A stretch of DNA of 64,000 nt, from the NCBI GenBank assembly GCA_024138015.1, contig JAMXBB010000014.1, positions 263,904 through 327,903 on the forward strand. The letters run 5' to 3'. The position numbers and the translations under genes are program-made. This DNA is from Lumnitzera littorea. Taxonomy: Eukaryota; Streptophyta; Magnoliopsida; Myrtales; Combretaceae. Positions 23,237-35,000 of this stretch are shown piece after piece; the first letter of the stretch is position 1, and each line of letters begins with the position of its first letter. A model generated the notes under the pieces. The model had not been told where the DNA came from. It did not search any database and was given only the letters and a program-made list of their open reading frames with translations.

Positions 23237-24911
23237 TGGACTAATAAAAATGATGGATTTGAAAACGTATCATACTAATTGACCAGCTTGTCGGGTTATG
23301 TACAATAATAAAATTGGTGAGGTTTACTAAGTCATTTCCACAAGGAGAAGTGCTCATCTAAATACCAAATACCACCTGCTATTCTAATCTAGCAATTAAA
23401 AGTAAATGTAAGAACAAATATATAACAATTAATACTAATAGCAAAGGTGTGGACTTATGACATGCTTCTGATGAAGCGATGAGGTCGTGTTGTTAAGATA
23501 TCGGGTATGGTCTTTAAGTGGGTTTTGATCGAATTTACTTAAGTTTAATCTCAGATAGTGCATTTCACTCAACTATGTAGTAGAAGATCTTCCTTCAATC
23601 TCATTTTCCTATACGATCAGCTAAACACATAATTCTTATCATGAATTAAGTAATCTAGTTGTAAAAACTATGAGGTCAATCTCTTCTTAGTCTCGTTTTC
23701 CTACACAATCGGCTAAAAATTCCTATTGCAAATTAAGTGTTTTGGTTTTAAAAACCAAGGGGTTAATCTCCTCTCGATCTCATAACCTATCTTAGTCCAC
23801 TAGAACCGCATAAAACAATGTGAATTCAATGGGGTCTTTCTCCAAATCTTTGTTTGTTCTCATGGTTATAGAAAATCCATTCATTAACACTCTTTGAGCT
23901 CATCGACATAAGTTGGAATTTACACAACTCTCCTCTTGGTCTCATAACTATATATACCTAATTAAGAAGACCAATTTCTAGCACCTTAACAAGCTTATAA
24001 TAGAATGTCAAACACCAAAATCCCAATTAAATACACAAACTCATATCAAAACTACAAAATTTCACCAACTAAATCTTCCACATTATCATGAACCTACAAA
24101 AACAAGCTTAGTCACACCTAGTTTCAACAAATTAAGAGGGAAAACCAACTTAAATCCACTATAAATGTAACACAAACTACATAAAACTCTTAAGAATAAG
24201 TGCTAAATAGCATACAAATAATATAAATATAGTAAACACAAAAATAAACTTGTAAAATTATACTAAACCCTAAAGAAATCCTAATTATGGCTAATCATTT
24301 TTATGGGAAATGCAAGTAGTCATAATTTTGAGCTGCTGATTGATCAGTAAGATAGGTTACCTGATTGATTGGTAGACACTTGTCGGCTTAACTCTGCTTC
24401 CGTATTTTATGAAATGCGATGTTTTAGATTAAGGTTTTACTTTTGATAAACCTTAATTCGTACTTTCTTTTACCGATAGTTAGGAGGGTATTAATCAATC
24501 GACATAGTTGATTCCCTTTTGGATGCTTCTACTTGATCATCTTCTTTGTTAACAATCGACCACCTATCTAGTCATCATAACCCTGACACTTCAAGGCATA
24601 CAATCAATCGATAGCATGGCTACCAATTGTCAATGGGCTCAATTCTCACACTTCTTCATTTTTAGCTCCTTGATCAACCAATGAGGGCTTCCAAGACCAT
24701 GGTAGCCCCCTTACTCCTCTAGGTGTAAAATGAAATTAATAAAATTCAATAAAAAATGAATCTTTTTCATGTATTTATATCAATTTTATTTAGGTTGATC
24801 CATTTTGTGCACAAACTTCATTTTTATATAAAATTCACTAATCTCTCTTAATTTTATGCACAATGTAGGTTTTAAAGTAAGGGAAATTTTGTCTATTTTG
24901 AGTTATGGTCA
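23237..24911 (-). repeat. Left (3') LTR of element D
   Basis: It aligns with 41082-41380 and 47842-48427, starting at ACTAAT(A/G)AAAATGAT. It contains several diverged copies of an AATCTC(C/T)TC(T/A)(C/T)GGTCTCAT-type word (for example near 23600, 23690, 23770 and 23930). The inner end is placed at GGTCA (24911), because the minus strand then has a purine-biased AAAGTTAATGGTAG directly upstream of TGACC. The 24132-24911 part has no partner in the window, since the right LTR is cut by element E. Confidence 0.7.
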
Positions 24912-25019
24912 CTACCATTAACTTTAGAACCTTACTTGTCCTTAAGCAAGTGCTGAAATTGATTTGTACAAAAGAGACAACAACCACGCATTTCCTTTAC
25001 ACTTAGTCATAATTGGGAG
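24912..25019. other. Element D 3' UTR, left of element A
   Basis: Short non-coding remainder of D. Joined across element A it continues at 36817. GGGAG (25015-25019) is the left copy of element A's target duplication. Confidence 0.6.
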
Positions 25020-25492
25020 TGTTGTTAAGTAATTTTGGGATAGGATATGGTTCCTACAAAAACACAAAAAACTAAGTGATACCGGGACTAGTCTAGTGTA
25101 GCTACTGCAGTGCCTAAGTCAGTAAATGTGTTTTGAGAGACGTAAGATAAGTATAAAGTTTAGGGTTATAAGAGAGTTCTTATAATGCCTCCTCTTAATA
25201 TTTGTAGGCAAAAATTGGGCAATTAATCATCAATAGTGGGACACATGGAGATCTCATAATCAAATACATCCTACAGATATAGACATAGTAGGTAGTTATG
25301 TAATGAGATCGTACTAGATCATAACTGTTCATGGCACTTTCTTAAGTTTAAACCAGATGTGTTAATAGGTTGGTCTTTAAGGCCTATCGAATGGGTTAAG
25401 CTTCAGTTGGCACCAGCCGAAAACAAAGTAACTTGGCCTCTCGTTAGCTAAGTAGATCAATAATGTTATAAGGTGAAAATTGACTGTTAATA
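25020..25492 (-). repeat. Left (3') LTR of element A
   Basis: Matches 36333-36816, including GCCTAAGTCAGTAAATGTG and TTATAAGGTGAAAAT(T/C)GACTGT. The end decayed from TCAACA to TTAATA. A 12-bp segment present in the right copy (near 36534) is missing here. Confidence 0.93.
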
Positions 25493-25512
25493 TTTGCCCC
25501 TCGACTCCCATG
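25493..25512 (-). promoter_or_regulatory. Polypurine tract of element A
   Basis: On the minus strand the bases just before the 3' LTR read GGGAGTCGAGGGGCAAA. This is a standard purine-rich primer for second-strand cDNA synthesis in Ty3/gypsy elements. Confidence 0.8.
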
Positions 25513-25874
25513 GTCATGAACTCTAATACAGGAGTAAACAAAGTTTAATATCCAATTTAGGAGGGTGGATGGGACTGAATGGTTAAGAGCATAATGAGAT
25601 GATTGGAAGTCGAGTGATGTGAAGAGTTTTGATTTTATTTCAAGACGTGATGAATCATATTCTAAACAAAAGGTTGTAGCATTTTAAATTTCCTCCTATG
25701 GTGATATGCATGATAGCTGTTACGCTAGCTATCATGATGCTACAGGGATAGTAATTGCTATTAATAGGATAACCGTTAGATCTCTAACAATACAACATGC
25801 AGCATCAATCCATGCTTTAACCAAAAACATATTCCTATCAAAAGTAAGCTAAGGTTATGATGAAAATCAGTTCG

Positions 25875-25883
25875 TATATAAGG
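25875..25883 (+). promoter_or_regulatory. TATA box of A's antisense gene
   Basis: TATATAAGG on the plus strand, followed about 25-30 bases later by a CA-rich start-site-like stretch (TTCACACACACAAA). It points into the antisense gene and is outside the LTR, so it would be a separate promoter. Function is inferred from motif and position. Confidence 0.6.
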
Positions 25884-26130
25884 GATTTCTTCACACACAC
25901 AAATTTTCTTCATTCTATCATGATCTTCATTAACTATCTAAGTTCTTATTTTCCCTAAAGATCCCATCTTCATTATCTTAATCCATACTTTTCTATGCAT
26001 AACATCAATCAAGTATGGTTCATAGCGTCGTTCATCAACTTGTACTTTTAGATTTTGAGGCAATGAAGATCAAAGCTACCTCCCCACCCTCCGTAAAAAA
26101 AAAAAAAAAAGGAATGAGTTGGTGTATTCC

Positions 26131-28628
26131 ATGAGTAGCTCAACTGATAGCACGATGGGAAAAACTCACTTGTATAAACTCTCTTCTAGTAGATAATTAT
26201 CCAAATGATAAAGAAAGAAGCTACATAGCCAGGTATTTGTACAATAATGTAGTTTATTTTAGCGATTCACCAGATGGAATGGCAAATGGTGCTGATAAAA
26301 CACTTGTTTCAAAATACAATAAATACTGACAAGATCTTCCTGAAATATGGAATCTACAGAGGACGAGGGAGGATGAAAGGGAGTGCTTTCCGAGGGAGCA
26401 TGAGTTTCATATTTATTTGAAATACCTCGATTTTAGACTATGCTTCCCATTTTCTACTTTCATTAAGCAATTCTTTAATTATTTTCGAGTTGCGACAAGC
26501 ATGTTTTCACCAAATACTTATCAACTTCTCGTAGCTTTTGAAATAGTTTGTGAAGAGGTTGAAGTTAGGGCTATGCCTTAATTATTTAGATTTTTTTTAC
26601 AATAAGAAGGCAACCCGATGGTTAGTATTTTGCGGTTGCTAAGCATGGGCGAAAATTCATAAATGAGTTGGAGTCTAAAATCGACAAGTGGTCCAACAAG
26701 TCCGTGTCCATTATATTGGATGAAGAATTGGATTTTTAAACCTAATGGACGAAGCCTATCTGTAACAAAGGTATCGAATTGATGCTAAATGATGCTACCA
26801 TGGCAAAAAAGATCCAAGAAAGGAAGAAGAACAAAATGTTCTTCTAAGATGCTAAGAGAATAATAAGGCAGTATGAAAACGGGGAACTAATCTTTTTCGA
26901 GAAAGAAGGTATGTTATTAAGCAGTTATCATGTCAAGTTGAGCTATAAGTGAAAAGTCATTCTCATGACTTGGGGGAAGGATAGTCACCTTTGAGCTTCG
27001 TTTGGTACGGGTCTCCCAAGTTCTTGATTTCTCTCTGTTTTCTATTCTTAATGCTTCTACTTTTTATCACAAACATGGGTGTAAACAATGTAGATCTCAC
27101 TAAACTATTAGCCCAAGCAAAGGTCAAAAAATCAAAACTCGACAAACGAGTAGGCATTGAAGCACCTGTTACCCAGCCGCTCACTTCAAAGAAAGTTGCA
27201 TAGGAGAAAGCAATAAAGCAAGTAGTTGCTTAAAAAAAGGTGACCCTGTCTATTGACAAGCTACAGGGACAGAAAAAATTAGAGCCGTTGAGGCCACACA
27301 AGTTGAAGTAATCCCTTCCTCGAAAAATATTCCTCTAAAGGAAGTACTAAGAGATTATAGCCGAGAGATCATTGGTTGCAGTAGGACTCAGGTCATCCCT
27401 TATGAGACTACCAAGGGGTTATCACACTGAGCAGACAGTGAGTTGAGTCCTAGTAAAACAAGTAGGAAGGAGCTTACTGACTAACCTCCATCTAAGAAAT
27501 TAAAGGCCTTGGACGAGAGGTTGAAAGAAGCTCAAAAGAATAAGGCTCTCGGCATTAGTACTATTGAGTTCATTCTAAATCGTAAATTAGGCAAGTACTT
27601 TGTGCCATACTAATGATAGAACATCCTGCATATTGACTTGGCCTTAGGTAATAGGATAAACTCTTTAGCCTTAATGGAAGGAGTCATTCTTCCAAGGGAT
27701 AGGGAGATTGCAAAAAAGGATATGGATACAGTTAGTGGTTACAATAGAGGACACATTGTCGCAAATTTGTATGATGTAAGTACCAAATACCTCTTTATTT
27801 CTAGCTCTTGTTTTTGTTGCTAATGAAATATTGTCTTCATGCAGATTAGTAGCCATGTTTTGACTGCTTTGGATGAAGTTGATAGGGAAATGAAGAAGGT
27901 AATATTTACATGTTGCTCTGTTGAGAGGTCCAATCGATTCATCATTTTTCATTGCCAACTGATTGCAAAAAATCGAAGAAGCATAGAAGTCATCGAAGGC
28001 TCAAACCATGGTGGTTGAGAATGCAAGAATCAAGGTGGAGATGGATGCTAAGAAATATCAGGATAAGCTTAGTGTCGAGAAATTGGTGCATGTGCTGGTG
28101 GTCGATGAAGTCTTGAGTCTCAAGGTCAAGAGCGAGGAACAATACAAGGAGATTGAAGACCTAAAGGAGGAGTTTGGAAAGAAAAAAGAAGAATGCTCAG
28201 GGTTAGGTTAAACAATTAGTTTAATGAGCGATGAAGAGAATAGGCTTAGGATGAAAATTAAAGAGTTGGAGACAAACGGCTCAAGACTCTGCTCTCAGGT
28301 TATCGAATTAGAGGAGGTAATGAAGAAAATTCCTTCTGTCGAAGAAGTGTTGGAAATCGTGACTCCCAGTCAGTAGTTCAAGAAGTTGATGAGGAAAGAG
28401 TTATCAAAGGGGGTCCAAGTAGCAATAAAGGAGATTTTAAAGATTCCCTCTAACTATGACCTTTTGTGTTTGGATTTCATTGGCGTTGATGATAACAACG
28501 TTAGTAGTGGTGATGAAGAAGTTGCCAAAGATGTAGAAACTGAGGCATAAAGGTAGGGTGATAATAATGAAGCTCATATTGAAGACCTTGATGATGACGA
28601 GGAACGATCATCCAAGGAGACCCCCTAA
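26131..28628 (+). pseudogene. Antisense extra gene (aORF) of element A
   Basis: Plus-strand gene inside a minus-strand element. The start chosen is ATG at 26131 (MSSSTDSTM, a Ser-rich start usual for this family). Then: HEFHIYLKYLDFRLCFPFS with SPNTYQLLVAFEIVCEE (about 26400-26560), like the plant 'putative gypsy type transposon' domain; a Lys-rich linker (27076-27200); LGNRINSLALM (27645-27680); a canonical 69-bp intron (27776-27844, GTAAGT...ATGCAG); a short exon ending DREMKK; a second likely intron from 27899 with a decayed acceptor near 27966; a coiled coil (about 27968-28370); and an acidic tail with DLLCLDFIGVDD. Stops after the coil starts are TAG or TAA only (27984, 28209, 28374, 28548, 28554). 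The true end is probably TAA at 28626. Molecular role unknown. Confidence 0.72.
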
Positions 28629-28826
28629 TATCCGTAAAGAAACATCCACTTACTCTAAAACCCCTAGTGCCAGAAAAGAGATAAGCTCCAATAGAGTCCT
28701 ACCATCTTCTGATCAAGACAATGCCTTTGCTTAATCTAAAAACATTTCAAAGTCTTAAGATTGTTAATGTACTTTGTTTCTATACAAGTTGTATGAATAA
28801 GATTCGGTTGGTTACTGACCATTTGA

Positions 28827-29158
28827 TATCATGCGTATTATTAATATCATGTACATTTTCTTTCATGCATGACTTGTTAGTTTTCGGCACATTTTATTTC
28901 ACATGCATTATTGTTTTTCAGCAGGTTTTATTTCACACGCGTTATTAATATATGGCATGTTTTATTTCATGCACATCATTATTTCTCGATACATTTTATT
29001 TCACGTGCGTTATTAATATTCAACACATTTTATTTCATGCACATTATTAATATTTCACATGTTTTATTTCATGCGTGTTATTAATATTTAGAATGTTTTA
29101 TTTCACGCACGTTATTATTATTCAGTATGTTTTATTTCACACATATTAATATTAGGAT
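28827..29158. repeat. 34-bp tandem array between the antisense gene and pol
   Basis: About nine to ten diverged copies of a unit close to GTTATTAATATTNNNCATGT plus TTTATTTCA(C/T)GCAC, most 33-36 bp long. The last copy is partial. It lies between the 3' ends of two convergent genes. Confidence 0.85.
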
Positions 29159-29369
29159 GTAAACTGGTGTGATTCATTAAGATCATCACTAATTTTCAGC
29201 AATTGAGCAGTTCGTTCATCGTATAGCTAGAAATCTATTAATCCGGTAATCATGTGTAAGTCAAGAACGTACATGACAAAAAGTAGTGATGCTAATAAAA
29301 CTTGGAATGAACATTCATGATCAAAACAAATTGTAGGCTGTTATCTTATAAAGTTTAGAAAGGGGAATA

Positions 29370-30397
29370 ACATTAAAGAAACTAAGTAAAATAAAGCTTT
29401 AGATTCTCGACATTCTATGCGCGAGGGATGATTGTTCCATTCAACCTTTCTAGTCAATAGGCTCCCTCACCTATGATCTCTTGGCTCCTAACAGGATCCT
29501 CCCAATTTATGTCAAGCATCCCTTATTTATCTTGTGCGCTAATCACCTCTAATTTCCTGTAAACTAGATCTCTAGGCCGAAACACCTTGTTTATTTGGTA
29601 CATTGTAACTCTTGCCCTTGTAACATCTCTTATTTCTTCAATAGTATCCAAATCGGTCATAAGACCAACATGGTTAGCCATTACGTCGAAATTTTGTGTG
29701 CGAAGATTGGGTAAGTCTAATTCAATCGACAATATCGCCTCCATACCATACGCCAATCTAAAGGGTGTTTCTCCTGTTGTAGTCCTATGGGTAGTCCGAT
29801 ATCCTTTTAAAACATTTAGCAATTCGTTAACCTATTTACCTTTAGCTTGATCAACTTTTCTCTTCAAGCTATGTAAATGATCTTATTAACGGCTTCCACT
29901 TGCCCATTTAAGGATGTGCTACGGACATGTAATTCAAATAAATGTCATGTTTCTCATAAAATGCCTAAAATTTATCATTGTTAAATTGTGGTCTATTATC
30001 AGTGATTATCATAAATGGGACCCCAAATCTCGATATAATGAAGTTGAAAACAAAAGCCTCTACCTTTTTTTCAGTGATTCTCACTAATGCCTCAACGTCC
30101 AACCACTTAGTAAAATAATCCATGGCAATAATTACAAATTACCACTAGGCTATAGACTTGGGAAATGGTCCGAGTATGTTTAACCTCCATTGGGCAAAGG
30201 GCTAGGGACTGATAAGGTTGCACAGTTTAGTAAGAGGCACATAACTCAGTGCCTCATGTTTCTAGCATTGTAGACATTGCCAAACAAAAGGTCTTGCATC
30301 ATCCTTTATTGTCAGTTAATAATAGCTAAGCCATAGTACATGGACATATAATGTTGTCCCTTCACATGGTTGTTGCAAATACTGTCATATAGCTCGG
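29370..30397 (-). pseudogene. Integrase of Tat element A, C-terminal two thirds
   Basis: From 30397 leftward: SICNNHVKG (second half of the zinc motif His), a core with MDYFTKWLD (first catalytic Asp) and IITDN (second Asp). The catalytic Glu region (usually near NGQAE) is frameshifted. Next are GYRTTHRTTTGETPFRLAY (29755-29810) and VFRPRDLVYRKLE. The C-terminal fold has WEDPVRSQEIIGEGAY and LYFT near 29375-29385. The gene begins beyond the solo LTR at 32049. Stops and frameshifts abolish function. Confidence 0.87.
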
Positions 30398-32043
30398 TGA
30401 TCGCCTCTAAGCAGAGCATTCGAGTTTTATAAATTGGATTCCTATATTTTATCATTTGCTCGGTTAAATAGGGAAATGTACCTATTGTTTGTTAGTATGG
30501 ATAAGTATAGGGTAGTCTCTATTAGGAAAATGATTTAAACACTAGTACTAAATATTCTTCCTATTAACTAGCTACCAATTGAATTGATGAAATAATTTAA
30601 CTACTCTCTATAACTAAACTGTACTAATTCTAAAATAACACCAAGAAAACACAACAGATAAAATTATGACACAAAAATAGCAATTTATAAAGCATATTTA
30701 CTCCATCATATTAACATGGCTTATAAACTATCCATCCTAATAATTACTCATCTGCAAGAATTCTCTATTCATGAGTATTTTTCTTAAAATTACTCAATTA
30801 TAATCCCGATTGCATTCCTTAGAATCTCTTCTAAAAAATGGACAAGTTAAGATTGCATTAAAAACTTACTAATCCTTGAATTCCCTAAATATGCAGTGAA
30901 CTTCCTAATAATATCCCTATTAATAGGAGTAGATCATTCTAGTGATTAAGATTTACTCAACAGAATTGTCTCTCAACGTATTATATTGAGATCTGCTGTC
31001 AGATTGTATTGTGCATTACACTATCTCAACTTATATAAAGTTTTAATCACTAAAAATTCATAATTATTAAGAATAGTAACAATTCACAATCTATTCATGT
31101 TAAAATGAGTTCATAAACCTTATTTTGTCATTCACACATGATAGAAAAAAGGAAAAATACAAAGAAATAAGAAAAAGGAATTAAAACAAACATAAAAGAA
31201 GAAAAAAGAACAAAGCTCCTTTTGATTCACTTGGAGGATTCTGGTACAACAGTATACAGACACTATATTCTTCACAATTCTCTCGAAGTTAATGAAGAAT
31301 GTTACACAAACTCACTTGATAGTATCACTACCCTAGGAACTTGAATAATAAAAACTTAATGGTCTTAATTCTATGATCTCCTGTGTTTCTTGTTGGTATT
31401 TGTTTTGATGTTTCCTCTCTTCATTTCCACTTCTCAAAAGTCACGGTATATTTATATTCTTCCCATCAACGAACTTAAATATAGTACTTCAAGACATCAC
31501 TTGATGTTAAAACATTTTCCATGCACTGGTTTGTGTGAAAAAGTTGAAGAAGAATAGTTGTGTCTACTCTTATCACGCTCATAACTTAGGGAGTGATAAT
31601 CTCGAAAAATAAGATTTTACACTAATCATAACCATGATAGTGGACGTGAACTCCTCGTCACTTCATTACAACCAATTATACTCGTAATTGAGGGCGTGAT
31701 CATTCTCCTGCTATGCAATCATGGCCGTGATTGATAAGGGGATCATCAGTGCTTCTTCAATCATGCCCATGATTGAGGGTGTAATTAGTGCTAGTCATTG
31801 CAATCATTCTTCATCACACCCGTGATTGAATAATTGTTGTTTCTACTTGAATGTTGTCTTCTCCTCACGACCGTGATTGACATAAAAGTTTTTATTCTTA
31901 TGTAAATTTCATCTCCTTGCTCGTAATTCATTTGAAATTAATAAATTATACAATTGAGTACCAAAACTTAAGAATTAAATCATAATTATGAACAATTTAT
32001 GCCTAAATATGATTTGAAAGTGTAAAATAATTTACACTTATCA
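30398..32043 (-). repeat. Solo LTR, Athila-like, inside A's integrase
   Basis: 1646 bp that interrupts the integrase zinc region. It starts TGATCGCC and ends TTACACTTATCA, so the minus strand starts TGATAAGTGTAAAT, typical of Athila-type LTRs. Flanks CTCGG (30393-30397) and CTTAG (32044-32048) may be a decayed 5-bp duplication (3 of 5 match). No interior or second LTR follows; pol resumes at once on both sides. The segment 31600-31880 carries several CAATCATG(G/C)CC(G/A)TGATTG-type near-palindromes. Confidence 0.78.
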
Positions 32044-32048
32044 CTTAG

Positions 32049-35000
32049 ATAGTAGTTGTTGTACATCTTTTGGAGGAAGACATTAAAGGTAAGGTTAAGA
32101 AATGCTGCATTTGTACAATTGATCGTCTATCAATGTATAATTTATAGCTTGATAAATCATCCTCCAAGCCTTTTTTTTTTTTTTTATCTTTAAGGAAAAT
32201 TTCGTCCTTTAGCTAATCTATGATTAGGGCCATCCAAGACCTCTCCTTTGAGCAAGGAGCTAGTTCATAGCTCTATGAATAGTTTATAAACTCTTATTAG
32301 GGAGGAACTCAACAAAGACTTGTCATTTAAATCGGGGAGTACCATGTTGGCTGACTTTGACAACTTGTTGGTTGTAATGTTCTTACTCCTTGGTATTTTC
32401 TGGATCAAAAAGGACTGAAACTCTTCTATGAGCATTTGTACTATCAGTAAGTACTTGCTCATCACTTCCTCTTTTGCCGCATAACTCTCCTTGACTTGAT
32501 TTACAATGAGTTGCGAGTAAGAAAAAAATTCGATCTTCTTGGCACCAATTTCCTTTGCCAATCTAAGTCTAGCTATTAAGGCTTCATATTCGACTTCGTT
32601 GTTGCTGGCTGGAAATCCAAACTTCAAAGCATAATTAACCTTAACATTGTAGGGTTCTTATAGAATAAGACCCATACCACTTCCTTCCTTAGTCGAAGAA
32701 CCATCGACATATAAATTCCATATTGGCTTCTCGACAATCTCTACGCTGTCCTCTTTACCTATGAACTTGGCTAGAAAATTTACCAACACTTGAGCTTTTA
32801 ATACCATTCTGGGTTTGTATTATACACCAAAGGCACTCAGCTCTAAGGTATACTTCATCCTCCTCCTCAAGGAATCTAGTTGTTATAAAGCTTGTTGTAA
32901 AGACTGATTAGTAGGGACAATAATTTAATGAGCCTTGAAGTATGATTTCAAATTCCTTGCCGAGAGAACTACCTCCAATACAAATTTCTCAATTTTTATA
33001 TATCAATGTTTTGGTCCTTGTAAAACACGGCTCATGTAATAAATTGGTTTATGCTCCTTGCCTTTGATTTGAACCAAGATAGAGAAGAGTACTCGGTTGC
33101 TAACTGATAGATATAAATATAAATTTTCTTCAAGAATAAGTATAGAGGGTATTGGTAGTAACACAAGAAACTTTTTCAATTCACCGAATGCTCTTTCACA
33201 TTCATCTGTCTACTTAAAATCTTTTAGATTCTTTAAAATTTTGAAGAATTCTACACATCTATTTGCACTTCTCAATACAAACTTGTTAAGGGTAACTGCC
33301 CGCCCAGTCGGCTCTTGAACTTCCCTGATCATGCAAGGAGACTTCATGTTTCTAATTGCATCAATTTTTCTTGGATTTGCTTTAATACCATGATGGGTGA
33401 CCATATATCCTAAAAAATTTCCTGAAGTTGCACTAAAAACACATTTATGTAGATTCAGCTTCATATTTTATCTTCTAAGAGTACTGAATGTCTCTTCAAG
33501 ATCAATAAGATGCTATCTTTTTGATGTTCTTTTTACTATCATGTCATTGACATATACCTCAACGTTACGGTGAATTTAGGGCTTAAACATTTTGGTGACA
33601 AGGCATTGAATATGTCGCACCTACACTTTTTAGCTCATAAGGCATCATCGTATAATAATACGTCCCGAAGTTGGGGATGAATGATGTTTGAACCTCATCC
33701 TCCTCATTCATTTTGATTTGATTGTAGCAAAAAAAACGCATCCATAAAGGATAGAAAGGCATGTCTAGCAATCGAATCAACCAATTGGTCTATTCTTAAT
33801 AAGGGAAAATAGTTTTTGGGGCAGGTCTTGTTCAAATCCATGAAGTTTATGCACATATGTCATTTGTTGTAAACTTCTTAACTAACACACAATTGGTTGG
33901 CCAAGTCAGATAAAGCTCTTCCCTAATGAACCCTGCCTTAAGTAGCTTTTGGACTTCTTCTTTTATGGTTACTTACCGTTCAAGAGCGAAATGCCTTTTT
34001 CTTTGTTGAATGACCTTCGCATTAAGATTGATATGAAGTTTGTATGTTATAACATCTCTAGGAATACTTGGCATATCCGCAGGAGACCATGTAAAGATAT
34101 TGGCATTATCCAGCAAGAAATTAATTAGGCTTTGGTGGATGTCTATTACCAACGATTTCCCTATCTTAGTCGTCCTCCTTAGATCTTTTCCCAATGGAAT
34201 CTCTTCCATCTCTTCTTCGGCATTCTCTATGCCGACTGATTTTTGTTCTGGATAAGTTTCAACTTGAAAGATTTCTTCTCGGCGCAACACCCTTATATAT
34301 AGGGATCTTGCTAGTTGTTGGTCCCCTCTATACACACCAACTCCACGAGGAGTGGGGAATTTGGCTTTGAGATACGCAATGGAAGGGACTATGCCAAGTA
34401 AATGCTGATATGACTAACCTATAATCATATTATATGGGGATCAATACTTGACTACAAGAAAATCTGTCTTGTCTTCGGCAATATGTTCGTCGTCTTCAAT
34501 TTTGATAGGAAGAGATATTACTCCATTAACCCGAATAGGCTGATTATTGAAAGCATATAGATCATAGTCATAAGATCTCAATTGCACTTTGATTTTCAGC
34601 CTCATCTGATCAAAAGCGTGTTGAAAAATGATATTTGTCAAACTTCTAGTATGAATTAGAATCTTTTTGACCTCGAAGTTGGTAATTCTTGCATTAATTA
34701 CTAGTGCATCATCTTAAGATCTTTGAATGCCCTCAAAATCCATTTCTGAAAAAGATATTGAATTGTCGACCTTTTCCTTCTCGCCTTACACATTACATAC
34801 ATAATGTATGGCACTAGATGAGCCCGAAGAGCTAGATCAGCTTAAGGTAGAACATCCACCTACAATAGTATTTATTATACTATACAGTGCTTTGGTATTA
34901 CTTCTGTCTCTCGTATCTTTCATGGCCTGAGAAGGCTGCGTGATATTCTCCTACTCATCATGTCTCCTTTGAGTTAGTCGTTCTATGTTTTTGGCATTGT

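Noticed and set aside
28721..28948. 75-residue plus-strand frame after the antisense gene
   Set aside because: Runs into the 34-bp tandem array and is hydrophobic only because the repeat is T-rich.
28827..29158. CRISPR-like regularly spaced repeat
   Set aside because: Units are contiguous with no unique spacers and the context is a plant retrotransposon UTR; it is a tandem repeat.
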